A stretch of DNA of 64,000 bases, from assembly GCF_003416895.1 (NCBI RefSeq), contig NZ_QVIO01000001.1, forward strand, positions 620,001 through 684,000, written 5' to 3'. Below, in pieces: positions 57,039 to 64,000 of the stretch. The notes below the pieces were generated by a model. It made no database searches and had not been told where the DNA came from. It worked only from the letters and a program-made list of their open reading frames with translations. Both the position numbers and the translations under genes were made by a program. Position 1 is the first letter of the stretch. Each line of letters begins with the position of its first letter. The DNA comes from Duganella sp. BJB476 (GTDB taxonomy: Bacteria > Pseudomonadota > Gammaproteobacteria > Burkholderiales > Burkholderiaceae_D).

Positions 57039-57750
57039 ACTTGTCGATGGCGCCGCTCCTGGCCATCTCCTGCAAGGCTTTGGCCAATAGCGCGGCCTGG
57101 TCCTGAAACGGCGATTTCTTCGAGATGAACAGATGGTTGTCGAGCTTGCGGAACAGGATGACGGACGAGTCGACCTGCTGTTCGCCGCCGGTCTTCCTCA
57201 GCTGGTATAGCAACACCATCATATTCCCGGCGATGACGTTGGCGCGCTGTTGCGCGAACATCCTGGCCATCTGCTCGTAGGTGTTGACCTGGTGCTTGCG
57301 CCAGCGCCGGTCGCCGTCCAGCGCGGTGTCGGCCATGTGCAGGATGGTGCCGGCACGCAGCAGGTCGTCGACATTTTCCAGATGCGTGCCGGCCCGGCCG
57401 AACGCCACCAGCCTGGCCTCGTCGGTGACGCCGGCGTCCACCGCGACCAGCTCGACCTGGGGCGAGGCAAAGAAGATGGCGCCGTCCAGGTTGCCCACTT
57501 TGAGTTCGGCCAGCAAGCGGGCCTTGGGCTCGATACGAATGTCGATCGGGATGCCGCTGCGCGCCGCCAGTTCCGCCAGGATGTCGACATGCAGGCCGGC
57601 GGCGGCGCCGTGCGCATCGCGGTAGGCCAGCGGCGCGGAGTCGATCACGCCGACCGTCATGGCCGGCCGCTGCGCCAGCGCGGCCGGTCCCGCGAGGGCG
57701 CAGGCCAGCGCCACCCACAGCGCGCAGCGCGTAGCCGATCGACGGCGCAT
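56899..57750 (-). CDS. Periplasmic solute-binding protein, family 3-like
   Basis: A 283-residue secreted protein with a signal peptide (AGPAALA|QRPAMTVGVID) and the fold signature of family 3 extracellular binding proteins (PLAYRDAHGAAAGLHVDILAELA, cut to GLHVDILAELAARSG). No ABC permease is nearby; such orphan proteins are often sensors or ligand-binding partners of signalling receptors. The C-terminal tail is a low-complexity proline/alanine stretch that lies antisense to the end of the GGDEF-EAL gene (140 bases). It follows the cache-domain gene after 13 bases, so these two form a periplasmic pair. Confidence 0.85.
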   Translation of the reverse strand: MRRRSATRCALWVALACALAGPAALAQRPAMTVGVIDSAPLAYRDAHGAAAGLHVDILAELAARSGIPIDIRIEPKARLLAELKVGNLDGAIFFASPQVELVAVDAGVTDEARLVAFGRAGTHLENVDDLLRAGTILHMADTALDGDRRWRKHQVNTYEQMARMFAQQRANVIAGNMMVLLYQLRKTGGEQQVDSSVILFRKLDNHLFISKKSPFQDQAALLAKALQEMARSGAIDKFIVRYQGTEPGRFVLHPAASVPPTGPAATSAPARAPAPVARNNNPA

Positions 57751-57763
57751 AAACAGCAGGCGC

Positions 57764-58225
57764 TTATTTGTAGATGCCGGAGCCGATGATCACGTCGTCG
57801 ACCTTTTCGACATACGACGCCTTCGGTTGCATGGTCTTGGTCACCGGGTTGACCCACTTGAGATCGACCCATCCGCTGCCTTTGCTCATGGCCAGGTCGA
57901 TCTGTTCCTTGACGAACTTCTTGCCGTCCTCGTCCTTAATGTCCATCAGGTTTTTCCCCACCATGCGCTTGTTGGCGCCATGGGCCAGGATGTCGCCTTT
58001 CTTGCTGTAGACGAAGATGTACAGGTCGCGGTCGACGAATTCGCCCTTGGGGTCGTCATAGGCGGCAAAGGCTTTTTCCTTGCCGTTGGCGCGGAAATAG
58101 GCCGCCGCCTTTTTCACCAGCGCGACCGCCTGCTCGGCAGTTCCCCGGTTCTCCTCGGCCAGGGCGCCGCCGCCCAAGGACCACAGCAACAGACCACTCG
58201 CCAGCACACTGATGACCTTTTTCAT
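57764..58225 (-). CDS. Secreted single-cache-domain protein
   Basis: A 153-residue periplasmic protein: signal peptide (GLLLWSLGGGALA|EENRG), then one small cache (sCache_2-like) sensor domain: AAYFRANGKEKAFAAYDDPKG, FVYSKKGDILAHGAN, GKNLMDIKDEDGK and SGWVDLKWVNP. Normally this domain sits on a chemoreceptor or kinase; here it is free. A strong GGAGGAAG site precedes the ATG at 58225; the frame is open further upstream, but without homology. Cotranscribed with the binding protein downstream. Role: probably ligand sensing or capture. Confidence 0.9.
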   Translation of the reverse strand: MKKVISVLASGLLLWSLGGGALAEENRGTAEQAVALVKKAAAYFRANGKEKAFAAYDDPKGEFVDRDLYIFVYSKKGDILAHGANKRMVGKNLMDIKDEDGKKFVKEQIDLAMSKGSGWVDLKWVNPVTKTMQPKASYVEKVDDVIIGSGIYK

Positions 58226-58317
58226 TGCGACTTCCTCCAGGAAGAAACTCGGGACAGGGCGTTTCAGTGTAGACCCATTGCAATTCAATGACAATCTCGG
58301 CGACGCCGGTGTTGCAT

Positions 58318-59211
58318 TCACTCTTTGCGGATGTGCTCGGCCAGGAAGTCGATCAGCAGCCGTATGCCGGGCAGCAGGCCGCGGCGCGATGGAAACACCG
58401 CGTGGATGATGCCGCCCTTGGGCGCCCAGCCCGGCAACACGTCGAGCAGCCGCCCTTGCTTGAGGTCGGCTTCGACCACCATCTCCGGCAGTTGCACGAT
58501 GCCGGTGCCGCGCAGCGCCGCTTGCCGCAAGGCCGTCATGTCGTCGGTGATGTAGCGCGGGCGATGCCTGACCTGCGCTTCCGCGTCGCCGGGGCCGAGC
58601 AGCTGCCAGGCATGTTCGCGCACCGGTCCCCAATCCAGGCTGGGCAGGTCGGCCAGCGCGGCCGGATCGGCCGGGCGGGCGTGGGCCGCCAGCAGGGCGG
58701 GGCTGGCGACCAGGCGCTGCGGACTGCCGGACAGCACGCGCATGACCAGGTCGACGTTTTCCAGCGGCGGAAAGCGCACCCGCAAGGCCAGGTCCAGGCC
58801 TTCGCCCAGCACGTCGACGCGGCGGTTGGTGGCGTCCAGGTGGACCTGCACCTTGGGATACTCGGCCATGAAGCGCGCCACCAGGTCGCCGATGCGGTAG
58901 TCGAGCAGGGCGGTGGGGCAGCTCATGCGGATCACGCCCTGCGGCTCGGCGTGGACCCGCTGCATGACTTCGCGCGCCGCTTCCGCCTCCACCAGCACGC
59001 CCTGGCAGCGTTCGTAAAACTCCTGGCCCATGGCGGTGACCGAGAAGTGGCGCGTGGTCCGCTGCAGCAGGCGGACGTTGTGGGCAGCTTCCAGCGCCGC
59101 GATGCGGCGGCTGAGCTTGGACTTCGGCATGTTCAGCGCGCGGCCGGCCTGGGTAAAGCCTCCGTGTTCGACCACTTTCACGAAGTAGAAAATGTCATTC
59201 AAATCCATCAT
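58318..59211 (-). CDS. LysR-family transcriptional regulator
   Basis: A 297-residue LysR-type protein: winged helix at about 4-62 (DLNDIFYFVKVVEHGGFTQAGRALNMPKSKLSRRIAALE, cut to GGFTQAGRALNMPKSKLSRR) and a periplasmic-binding-like effector domain. The divergent gene encodes an isochorismatase-fold hydrolase, the usual arrangement for a LysR target. The dyad GTTC-N8-GAAC directly before its start may be the binding site. Confidence 0.93.
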   Translation of the reverse strand: MMDLNDIFYFVKVVEHGGFTQAGRALNMPKSKLSRRIAALEAAHNVRLLQRTTRHFSVTAMGQEFYERCQGVLVEAEAAREVMQRVHAEPQGVIRMSCPTALLDYRIGDLVARFMAEYPKVQVHLDATNRRVDVLGEGLDLALRVRFPPLENVDLVMRVLSGSPQRLVASPALLAAHARPADPAALADLPSLDWGPVREHAWQLLGPGDAEAQVRHRPRYITDDMTALRQAALRGTGIVQLPEMVVEADLKQGRLLDVLPGWAPKGGIIHAVFPSRRGLLPGIRLLIDFLAEHIRKE

Positions 59212-59212
59212 C

Positions 59213-59228
59213 GTTCCAAATTAAGAAC
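59213..59228. promoter_or_regulatory. Dyad in the LysR/hydrolase intergenic region
   Basis: GTTC-N8-GAAC (59213-59228) in the 100-base divergent gap, two bases from the lysR start codon. It fits an LTTR autoregulatory site in position, although the arms are short. Confidence 0.4.
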
Positions 59229-59311
59229 ACTGATGGCATTTTATGTCACTTTTTCAGATATTGTTGCGGACCTATCATATGCCTCTCAACTTTTAGATAC
59301 CAGGAGTTCAT

Positions 59312-59953
59312 ATGACCAGCGAAACCATCCGCGATCCAGCCGGCGACCATCTGCTCACGCCGCAGAACAGCGCCTTTGTCGTCATCGACTACCAGCCGGT
59401 GCAGGTGAACTCGATAGCCTCGATGGACCGCCAGCTGCTGATCAACAACATCGTCGGCGCCTCGAAGGCCGCCGTCGCCTACGGTTTGCCGATCATCCAT
59501 TCGACCGTCAACGTCCAGACCGGCCTGAACAAGCCGCCCATACCGCAGCTGCGCAAAGTGCTGGACGGCTATCCGACCATCGACCGCACCACCATCAATT
59601 CCTGGGAAGACGTCGAGTTCCGCCAGGCGGTGGCAGCCACCGGCCGCAAGAAGCTGATCATGACCGCGCTGTGGACCGAAGCCTGCCTGACCTTCCCGGC
59701 GCTCGACGCGCTGGCGGCCGGCTATGAAGTGTACGTGGTGGCCGACGCGGTTGGCGGCACCTCGCTGGCGGCGCACGAGATGGCCTTGCGCCGCATCGAG
59801 CAGGCCGGCGGCAAACTGATCAGCACGGTGCAGCTGTTCTGCGAATTGCAGCGCGACTGGAAGCGCAGCGACACCGTGCCGGCCTTCATCGACCTGTTCG
59901 TCTCCACCGGCGGCACGGCCGGCATCCAGTTCTCCTACGACCGCGCGGAGTAA
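59312..59953 (+). CDS. Isochorismatase-fold (YcaC-like) hydrolase
   Basis: A 213-residue cysteine hydrolase of the isochorismatase superfamily. Likely catalytic D26 (FVVIDYQPVQ) and C125 (WTEACLTFP) are present. Relatives include YcaC and nicotinamidase-like enzymes acting on amides or unknown small molecules. AGGAG precedes the ATG. It is divergent from a LysR gene, its likely regulator, a common pair in Proteobacteria. The substrate cannot be assigned. Confidence 0.9.
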   Translation: MTSETIRDPAGDHLLTPQNSAFVVIDYQPVQVNSIASMDRQLLINNIVGASKAAVAYGLPIIHSTVNVQTGLNKPPIPQLRKVLDGYPTIDRTTINSWEDVEFRQAVAATGRKKLIMTALWTEACLTFPALDALAAGYEVYVVADAVGGTSLAAHEMALRRIEQAGGKLISTVQLFCELQRDWKRSDTVPAFIDLFVSTGGTAGIQFSYDRAE

Positions 59954-59980
59954 GCGCAAGGCCGCGCGGACCACGCCCGC

Positions 59981-61258
59981 CTAAGGACGGTTGAGCGGTG
60001 CGCGCGCTTGCCGGCGCGCGCTCTCGATGTAGCTGACCGTCTGCTCCGTGTCATGCGGCGGCTTGAGGAACCGGCGCAGTCCGTCGTAGGTGGGCGCGAC
60101 CAGTTCCGCCCTGGCGTCGCGGTCGAAGAAATAGGTCAGTCCGGCCGCGCCGGCCAGGATGCCGGTGGTGGCATCGCCCAGCAGGGTGGACGGCGCGGCC
60201 GGATCGGCCTGGGCCGAAAAAGTCTGGTCGGCCTCGGCGATCTGGCGCAGCGCGCCGCTCTCCGCCAGGAAGGCCAGGAAGCGGTTGCGGGCGCGGGTGT
60301 TCAGGCCCCGGGCAGGCAGGACCAGCACATCGAGCGGCGCTTCCTCATACGCGGGCAGGCTGGGCGTGTAGCTCGGGAAGGCGAAGAACCCCATGTCGGC
60401 CGCTATCGCCGCCGGAAACTTGGCGGCGACAAAGCTTGCCGCCAACACCATGCCGACATGGTCGCGGTACAGATACGGCGGGACGCGGTCGGTTTCCTGG
60501 TCCATTGTGGCCTCCAGGAAGTAGCCCTTGCGCAGCAAGTCGCCCCAGGTATCGAACACCTGGCGCACCCGGGCGTCGCCGAAGCTGGCGTCGCCGCGCA
60601 GCAGCTTGCGGTGGAAGTCGATGCCGTTGATGCGCAGGTTCAGATAGTCGAACCAGGCGGCGGCCGGCCAGCCGCTCCTGGCGCCCACCGCCAGCGGCGT
60701 CACGCCCGCCGCCTGCAGGCGTTCGCAGGCTTGCAGGAACTCGCTCCAGCTGGCCGGCGGCCGCAAGCCCAGGCGCTCGAACAGCGACTTGCGGTACAAG
60801 AAGCCCCAGACATAGTAGTACAACGGAAAACCATAGACCTCGCCGTCGATGCGCGTGCCTTCGATGGCGGCGGGGGCGAACTTCTTTTTCTTCAGCAGTG
60901 CGACCAGCTCGCCGTCGACCGGGGACAGCAGCTTGCTCCGGGCGGCATCGTGCAGGCGTTCGCCCGCGTACCAGAAGGCCAGGTCGGCGCGGCTGGTGCT
61001 CAGGCGCGCATTGAAGTCGCGCTTGTATTGCTCCTGCGGGTAGCCGTGGTGTTCGACCTGGATGTCCGGATTGGCGGCGGCAAACTGGTTGATGATGCCC
61101 AGCCACGCATTGCGCTGGGGACTGTTGGACACCACGTAGTCGATCACCAGATGTTCGGCGGCGGCACCGGCGGCGGACAGCCCCAGGCCGGCGCATAACA
61201 GGCCGCCCGCCAGCCAGCGCTGGATCCTGAAGGCGGAGGTTGTCGGGGTCTTATGCAT
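59981..61258 (-). CDS. Extracellular solute-binding protein, family 1 (sugar type)
   Basis: A 425-residue secreted binding protein of the MalE/UgpB type. The signal peptide is GLLCAGLGLSAAGAAA|EHLVID. Mature sequence shows the typical ANPDIQVEHHGYPQEQY and YGFPLYYYVWGFLYRKSLFERLG (cut to YGFPLYYYVWGF) features. ATG 61258 or 61261 is likely because the signal peptide starts there; no good Shine-Dalgarno is visible, and the open frame extends to 61435. No permease or ATPase is encoded nearby, so it is an orphan. It is divergent from a small receiver and a PAS-GGDEF gene and may feed a sensor rather than an importer. Confidence 0.87.
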   Translation of the reverse strand: MHKTPTTSAFRIQRWLAGGLLCAGLGLSAAGAAAEHLVIDYVVSNSPQRNAWLGIINQFAAANPDIQVEHHGYPQEQYKRDFNARLSTSRADLAFWYAGERLHDAARSKLLSPVDGELVALLKKKKFAPAAIEGTRIDGEVYGFPLYYYVWGFLYRKSLFERLGLRPPASWSEFLQACERLQAAGVTPLAVGARSGWPAAAWFDYLNLRINGIDFHRKLLRGDASFGDARVRQVFDTWGDLLRKGYFLEATMDQETDRVPPYLYRDHVGMVLAASFVAAKFPAAIAADMGFFAFPSYTPSLPAYEEAPLDVLVLPARGLNTRARNRFLAFLAESGALRQIAEADQTFSAQADPAAPSTLLGDATTGILAGAAGLTYFFDRDARAELVAPTYDGLRRFLKPPHDTEQTVSYIESARRQARAPLNRP

Positions 61259-61465
61259 CATGCAAGTTTGTGCGGGAATGCCCGGCATGTCAATCCGGGG
61301 CTTGCCGCAACGACGGGCGGAAGCGGCCTCTGCTCCAATTTCGTTCTGTCGCTTGGTGATTTTCATAACGACCTGGTCGCTGGCGATCATTCCACTGTAC
61401 GGGACCGTACAGAAGTCCGGCGCCGCCAGGCGCATGATGCTCCCACTTACTCAAAGGAGAACGTC

Positions 61466-61792
61466 ATGCCTGACGATCGTATGCAAACCCAGCGCGTGCT
61501 GGTGGTGGATGACAATCACACCGCCGCCGGCACCGTCGCCGCCCTGTTGGAAGCTTGCGGTTATTCCACGGCCATCGCCTACGGCGCGGAGGACGCGCTG
61601 ACGCTGGCGGACCAGTTCAGGCCGGACGTCATTTTCCTCGATATCGACATGCCCAATATGGACCGCTTCCGCACCGCCGCCGCCTTGCGCAGCCAGCAGA
61701 CGGGCGACCGCGCGCGCATCTTCTCGGTCGGCTTCGACGCCCACCTGGCCAAGCCGGCATCGTTCGAAGCGCTGCTGAGCGTCATGTTGTAG
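61466..61792 (+). CDS. Stand-alone receiver protein with internal deletion
   Basis: A 108-residue single-domain response regulator. Acidic pair D15-D16 (VLVVDDNHTA), phospho-acceptor D59 (IFLDIDMPNMD) and conserved lysine K97 (HLAKPAS) remain. Between F86 and G89 some 15-20 residues that normally hold the alpha-4 region and the start of beta-5 are missing (ARIFSVGFDAHLAKP), so the switch surface is shortened. AAGGAGA precedes the ATG. It may be a degraded gene or an unusual receiver. It lies between a binding-protein gene and a large cyclic di-GMP gene. Confidence 0.8.
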   Translation: MPDDRMQTQRVLVVDDNHTAAGTVAALLEACGYSTAIAYGAEDALTLADQFRPDVIFLDIDMPNMDRFRTAAALRSQQTGDRARIFSVGFDAHLAKPASFEALLSVML

Positions 61793-61873
61793 ACACGCCC
61801 TCGTCAACGCCGCGAAATAACGTAGGACCAATAGTGCGCGCTGTGCATGATTTGCTTCTGTTAAGATAAACCT

Positions 61874-64000
61874 ATGCAAATCGATCCACGGCCACACTCC
61901 ACAGCGGACCAGTCGATGCCAGCGATGGCCGAGGGGCGGCTGCGCGTCAACGGCGACGCCGTCGATCCGCAAACCTTCTTCGACCATTGCCCCTATTTTA
62001 TCTTCACGGTGGGGATGGACGGCAGGGTGCTGGCGTTGAACCTGTACTGCCGCCAGCATCTGGGCACTTACAAGCTGGGCGAGCCGGTGGCGCGCCTGTA
62101 CACCGACTGGGCGGCGCTGGTGTTGCAGGATGCGGCGCTGGCGGCCGCGCAGGAGAACGGCTACTGGCACGGCGAACTTGAACTGCTGGGAGCCGATGGC
62201 AGCTTCCATCCGGTGACCCAGTCGATCGAATTGCAGCCTGCAACGGAGCATAGGCCGGCCCGCTTCCTGTGCATGGCGTACGAGCTCAGCGACTACGACG
62301 TCTACGAATCGCTGCTGCGCTTCAAGCGCCTGTTCGAGCAGCACCCGCAGCCGATGTGGATCTACGACTTGCAAACGCTGCGCTTCCTGATGGTCAACGC
62401 CGCCGCCGTGGCGCACTACGGCTACGCGGAAGCGCAGTTCCTGCAGATGACGATCAAGGACATCCGCCCGCCCGAGCAGATCGCCGCGCTGGAACGCAAC
62501 CTGGCCAGCGCGCCGGTCAAGGGCGCCGAGCTGGCCGGCGACTGGACCCATGTCAAGGCCGACGGCAGCCGCATCCAGGTGCAGATTTCCTCCCATTCGC
62601 TGGTGATCGCCGGCCGCCAGGCGCGCTTCGTGGTGGCGCACGACGTCACCGAGCAATTGCGCATGGAGGCCGCGCTGTACGCCTCGCGCGAGCTCAAGCA
62701 GCTGGTCATCGACCACATCCCCCACCAGATCTTCTGGAAGGACCTGGACGGCAAATACTGCGGCTGCAACACCGTGTTCGCCGCCGCCGCCGGGCTGCGG
62801 GTGGTGGAGGAGGTGGCCGGCAAGACCGACGACGATTTCCCCTGGCGCCACAATGCCGAGACCATCCGCGCCGACGACCGCACCATCGTCGCCACCGGCA
62901 AGGCCCGCTTCAACGACGAAGACCAGCTGATGCGGGAGGACGGCCGGCTGCACTGGTACCTGATCAACAAGCTGCCGTTCCACGACCAGCGCGGCAACAT
63001 CATCGGCGTGCTGGGCACGATCGAGGACATCACCGACCGCAAGCAGGCCGAGCAGACCTTGCAGCTGCGCGGGCGCGCGCTGGAGGCCAGCGACAACGCG
63101 GTGGTGATCACCGCCCACGGCCCCGGCGGCGACCTGGTCGACTACATCAATCCCGCCTTCACGCGGCTGTTCGGCTATGCCGAGGCCGAGGCCGCGGGAC
63201 GCCGGCTGGACCTGTTGCTGGAGCAGGAAAACGCCGACCGCGACGCCTTGCGCGAGGCCCTGAGCGGCGTGCATGAACTGACCATGATGCTGCGCATCGT
63301 GCACCGCAACGGCCACCTGTTGTGGGTGCGGCTGCATGTGGCGCCGGTGCCGGTGCCCGGCGGCCCGCCCAGCCACCATGTGTGCGTGTTGACCGACATG
63401 ACGGAGTCGATCAACTACCAGAACCAGCTGGAGCACCAGGCCAACCACGATCCGCTGACCGGCTTGCCGAACCGGGCGTTGTTCGGCGACCGCATGGCGC
63501 AGGCCATCAGCTATGCCGAACGCTATGGCCATCACCTGTGGGTGGTGTTCATTGACCTGGACAACTTCAAGCTGGTCAACGACAGCCTGGGCCACCAGGC
63601 CGGCGACGAGCTGCTGTGCACGGTCGGCATCCGCCTGCGCACCTGCCTGGCCGACAGCGACACCGTGGCCCGCCTGGGCGGCGACGAATTCCTGCTGCTG
63701 CTGTCGGACACGCCGGAGTCGCCGGCCGCGGCCGTGCTGCAGCAGGTGCAGGAGACGGTGGCCGAGACGATCGCCATCGCCGGCCAGGTGCTGACCGTCA
63801 CCTGCAGCATCGGCGTCAGCGTCTACCCGCTCGACGGCGGCGAGCCGCACCAGTTGCTCAAGCACGCCGACATCGCCATGTACCGCGCCAAGGAGGGCGG
63901 CCGCAACCAACTGCAGTTCTACGAGGCGGCCATGCACAGCCGCATCACCGAGCGCGCCATGATAGAGGCCGAGCTGCGCCATGCGCTCGAACGCGACCAG
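61874..64000 (+). CDS. Multi-PAS GGDEF (probably GGDEF-EAL) protein, 3'-truncated by window edge
   Basis: At least 709 residues and open to the window end. N-terminal region with three PAS-like domains (about 35-140; 148-265; 278-395, starting IDHIPHQIFWKDLDGKYC) and a fourth at about 405-525 (NAVVITAHGPG), then a GGDEF domain with intact motif at 602-606 (ARLGGDEFLLLL). No RxxD inhibitory site is seen before it. The last residues (AMIEAELRHALERD) are the usual link into an EAL domain, so a GGDEF-EAL protein is expected. No transmembrane segment is visible. ATG 61874 follows a TTAAGATAAAC stretch. A long frame on the opposite strand here is a shadow. Confidence 0.9.
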   Translation, partial: MQIDPRPHSTADQSMPAMAEGRLRVNGDAVDPQTFFDHCPYFIFTVGMDGRVLALNLYCRQHLGTYKLGEPVARLYTDWAALVLQDAALAAAQENGYWHGELELLGADGSFHPVTQSIELQPATEHRPARFLCMAYELSDYDVYESLLRFKRLFEQHPQPMWIYDLQTLRFLMVNAAAVAHYGYAEAQFLQMTIKDIRPPEQIAALERNLASAPVKGAELAGDWTHVKADGSRIQVQISSHSLVIAGRQARFVVAHDVTEQLRMEAALYASRELKQLVIDHIPHQIFWKDLDGKYCGCNTVFAAAAGLRVVEEVAGKTDDDFPWRHNAETIRADDRTIVATGKARFNDEDQLMREDGRLHWYLINKLPFHDQRGNIIGVLGTIEDITDRKQAEQTLQLRGRALEASDNAVVITAHGPGGDLVDYINPAFTRLFGYAEAEAAGRRLDLLLEQENADRDALREALSGVHELTMMLRIVHRNGHLLWVRLHVAPVPVPGGPPSHHVCVLTDMTESINYQNQLEHQANHDPLTGLPNRALFGDRMAQAISYAERYGHHLWVVFIDLDNFKLVNDSLGHQAGDELLCTVGIRLRTCLADSDTVARLGGDEFLLLLSDTPESPAAAVLQQVQETVAETIAIAGQVLTVTCSIGVSVYPLDGGEPHQLLKHADIAMYRAKEGGRNQLQFYEAAMHSRITERAMIEAELRHALERDQ

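Noticed and set aside
61451..63982. Very long open frame on the minus strand
   Set aside because: Antisense shadow of the PAS-GGDEF gene: the plus-strand translation has clear domains, while the reverse product is a low-complexity Gln/Val/His/Arg-rich sequence typical of high-GC antisense frames.

Overview
The window is GC-rich, densely coded DNA from a Gram-negative betaproteobacterium, most probably an Oxalobacteraceae of the Duganella/Massilia/Janthinobacterium type. The best evidence is a complete violacein operon (vioABCDE, minus strand, 44854-52154) set among TonB-dependent receptors, a GH3 glucosidase, and many two-component and c-di-GMP proteins. This assignment is inference: it rests on gene content, and no rRNA or tRNA is present. 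I found no tRNA, rRNA, CRISPR array, transposase or prophage.

Layout. 1-7820: a signalling block with two REC-HD-GYP proteins, a REC-REC-kinase and a 1338-residue hybrid kinase. 8035-26409: a long plus-strand catabolic and transport block. It holds a thiolase; a DUF1302 barrel, DUF1329 protein, YCF48-like protein and RND/MMPL pump; a tiny recombinase-helix-like protein; an acyl-CoA ligase fused to an RBBP9-type hydrolase; a quinone oxidoreductase; a TauD-type dioxygenase; a BKACE (DUF849) enzyme; an MFS carrier; a DsbA-like protein; a Rieske protein; a YeiH-type exporter; a porin; and a small PstS-like protein. An AraC regulator faces it at 26414-27433. Together these suggest uptake, CoA activation and breakdown of an unidentified hydrophobic or organic acid. 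27590-29510: an accessory patch with a broken GGDEF gene, two orphan genes and a VapBC module with two matching operators. 29632-41753: a PAS-GAF-GGDEF cyclase, a TonB receptor, a GntR regulator, a second TonB receptor coupled to a lipoprotein with HExxH, an AraC regulator and a GH3 beta-glucosidase.

41822-52154: a sodium/sugar symporter, then an MFS carrier downstream of vioE and the violacein operon. VioA and VioB couple two tryptophans, VioE forms prodeoxyviolacein, and VioD and VioC hydroxylate it. 52539-57038: divergent from vioA, an operon of TonB receptor, YfiR-like periplasmic protein and CHASE8-type GGDEF-EAL protein, i.e. a candidate outer-membrane-to-c-di-GMP signalling route. 56899-58225: two periplasmic sensor-like proteins on the opposite strand. 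58318-64000: a LysR regulator with a divergent isochorismatase-fold hydrolase, an orphan sugar-type binding protein, a degenerate receiver protein, and a PAS-GGDEF protein cut by the window end.

Most other long open frames are antisense or out-of-frame shadows of these genes, as expected at this GC content, and are omitted.
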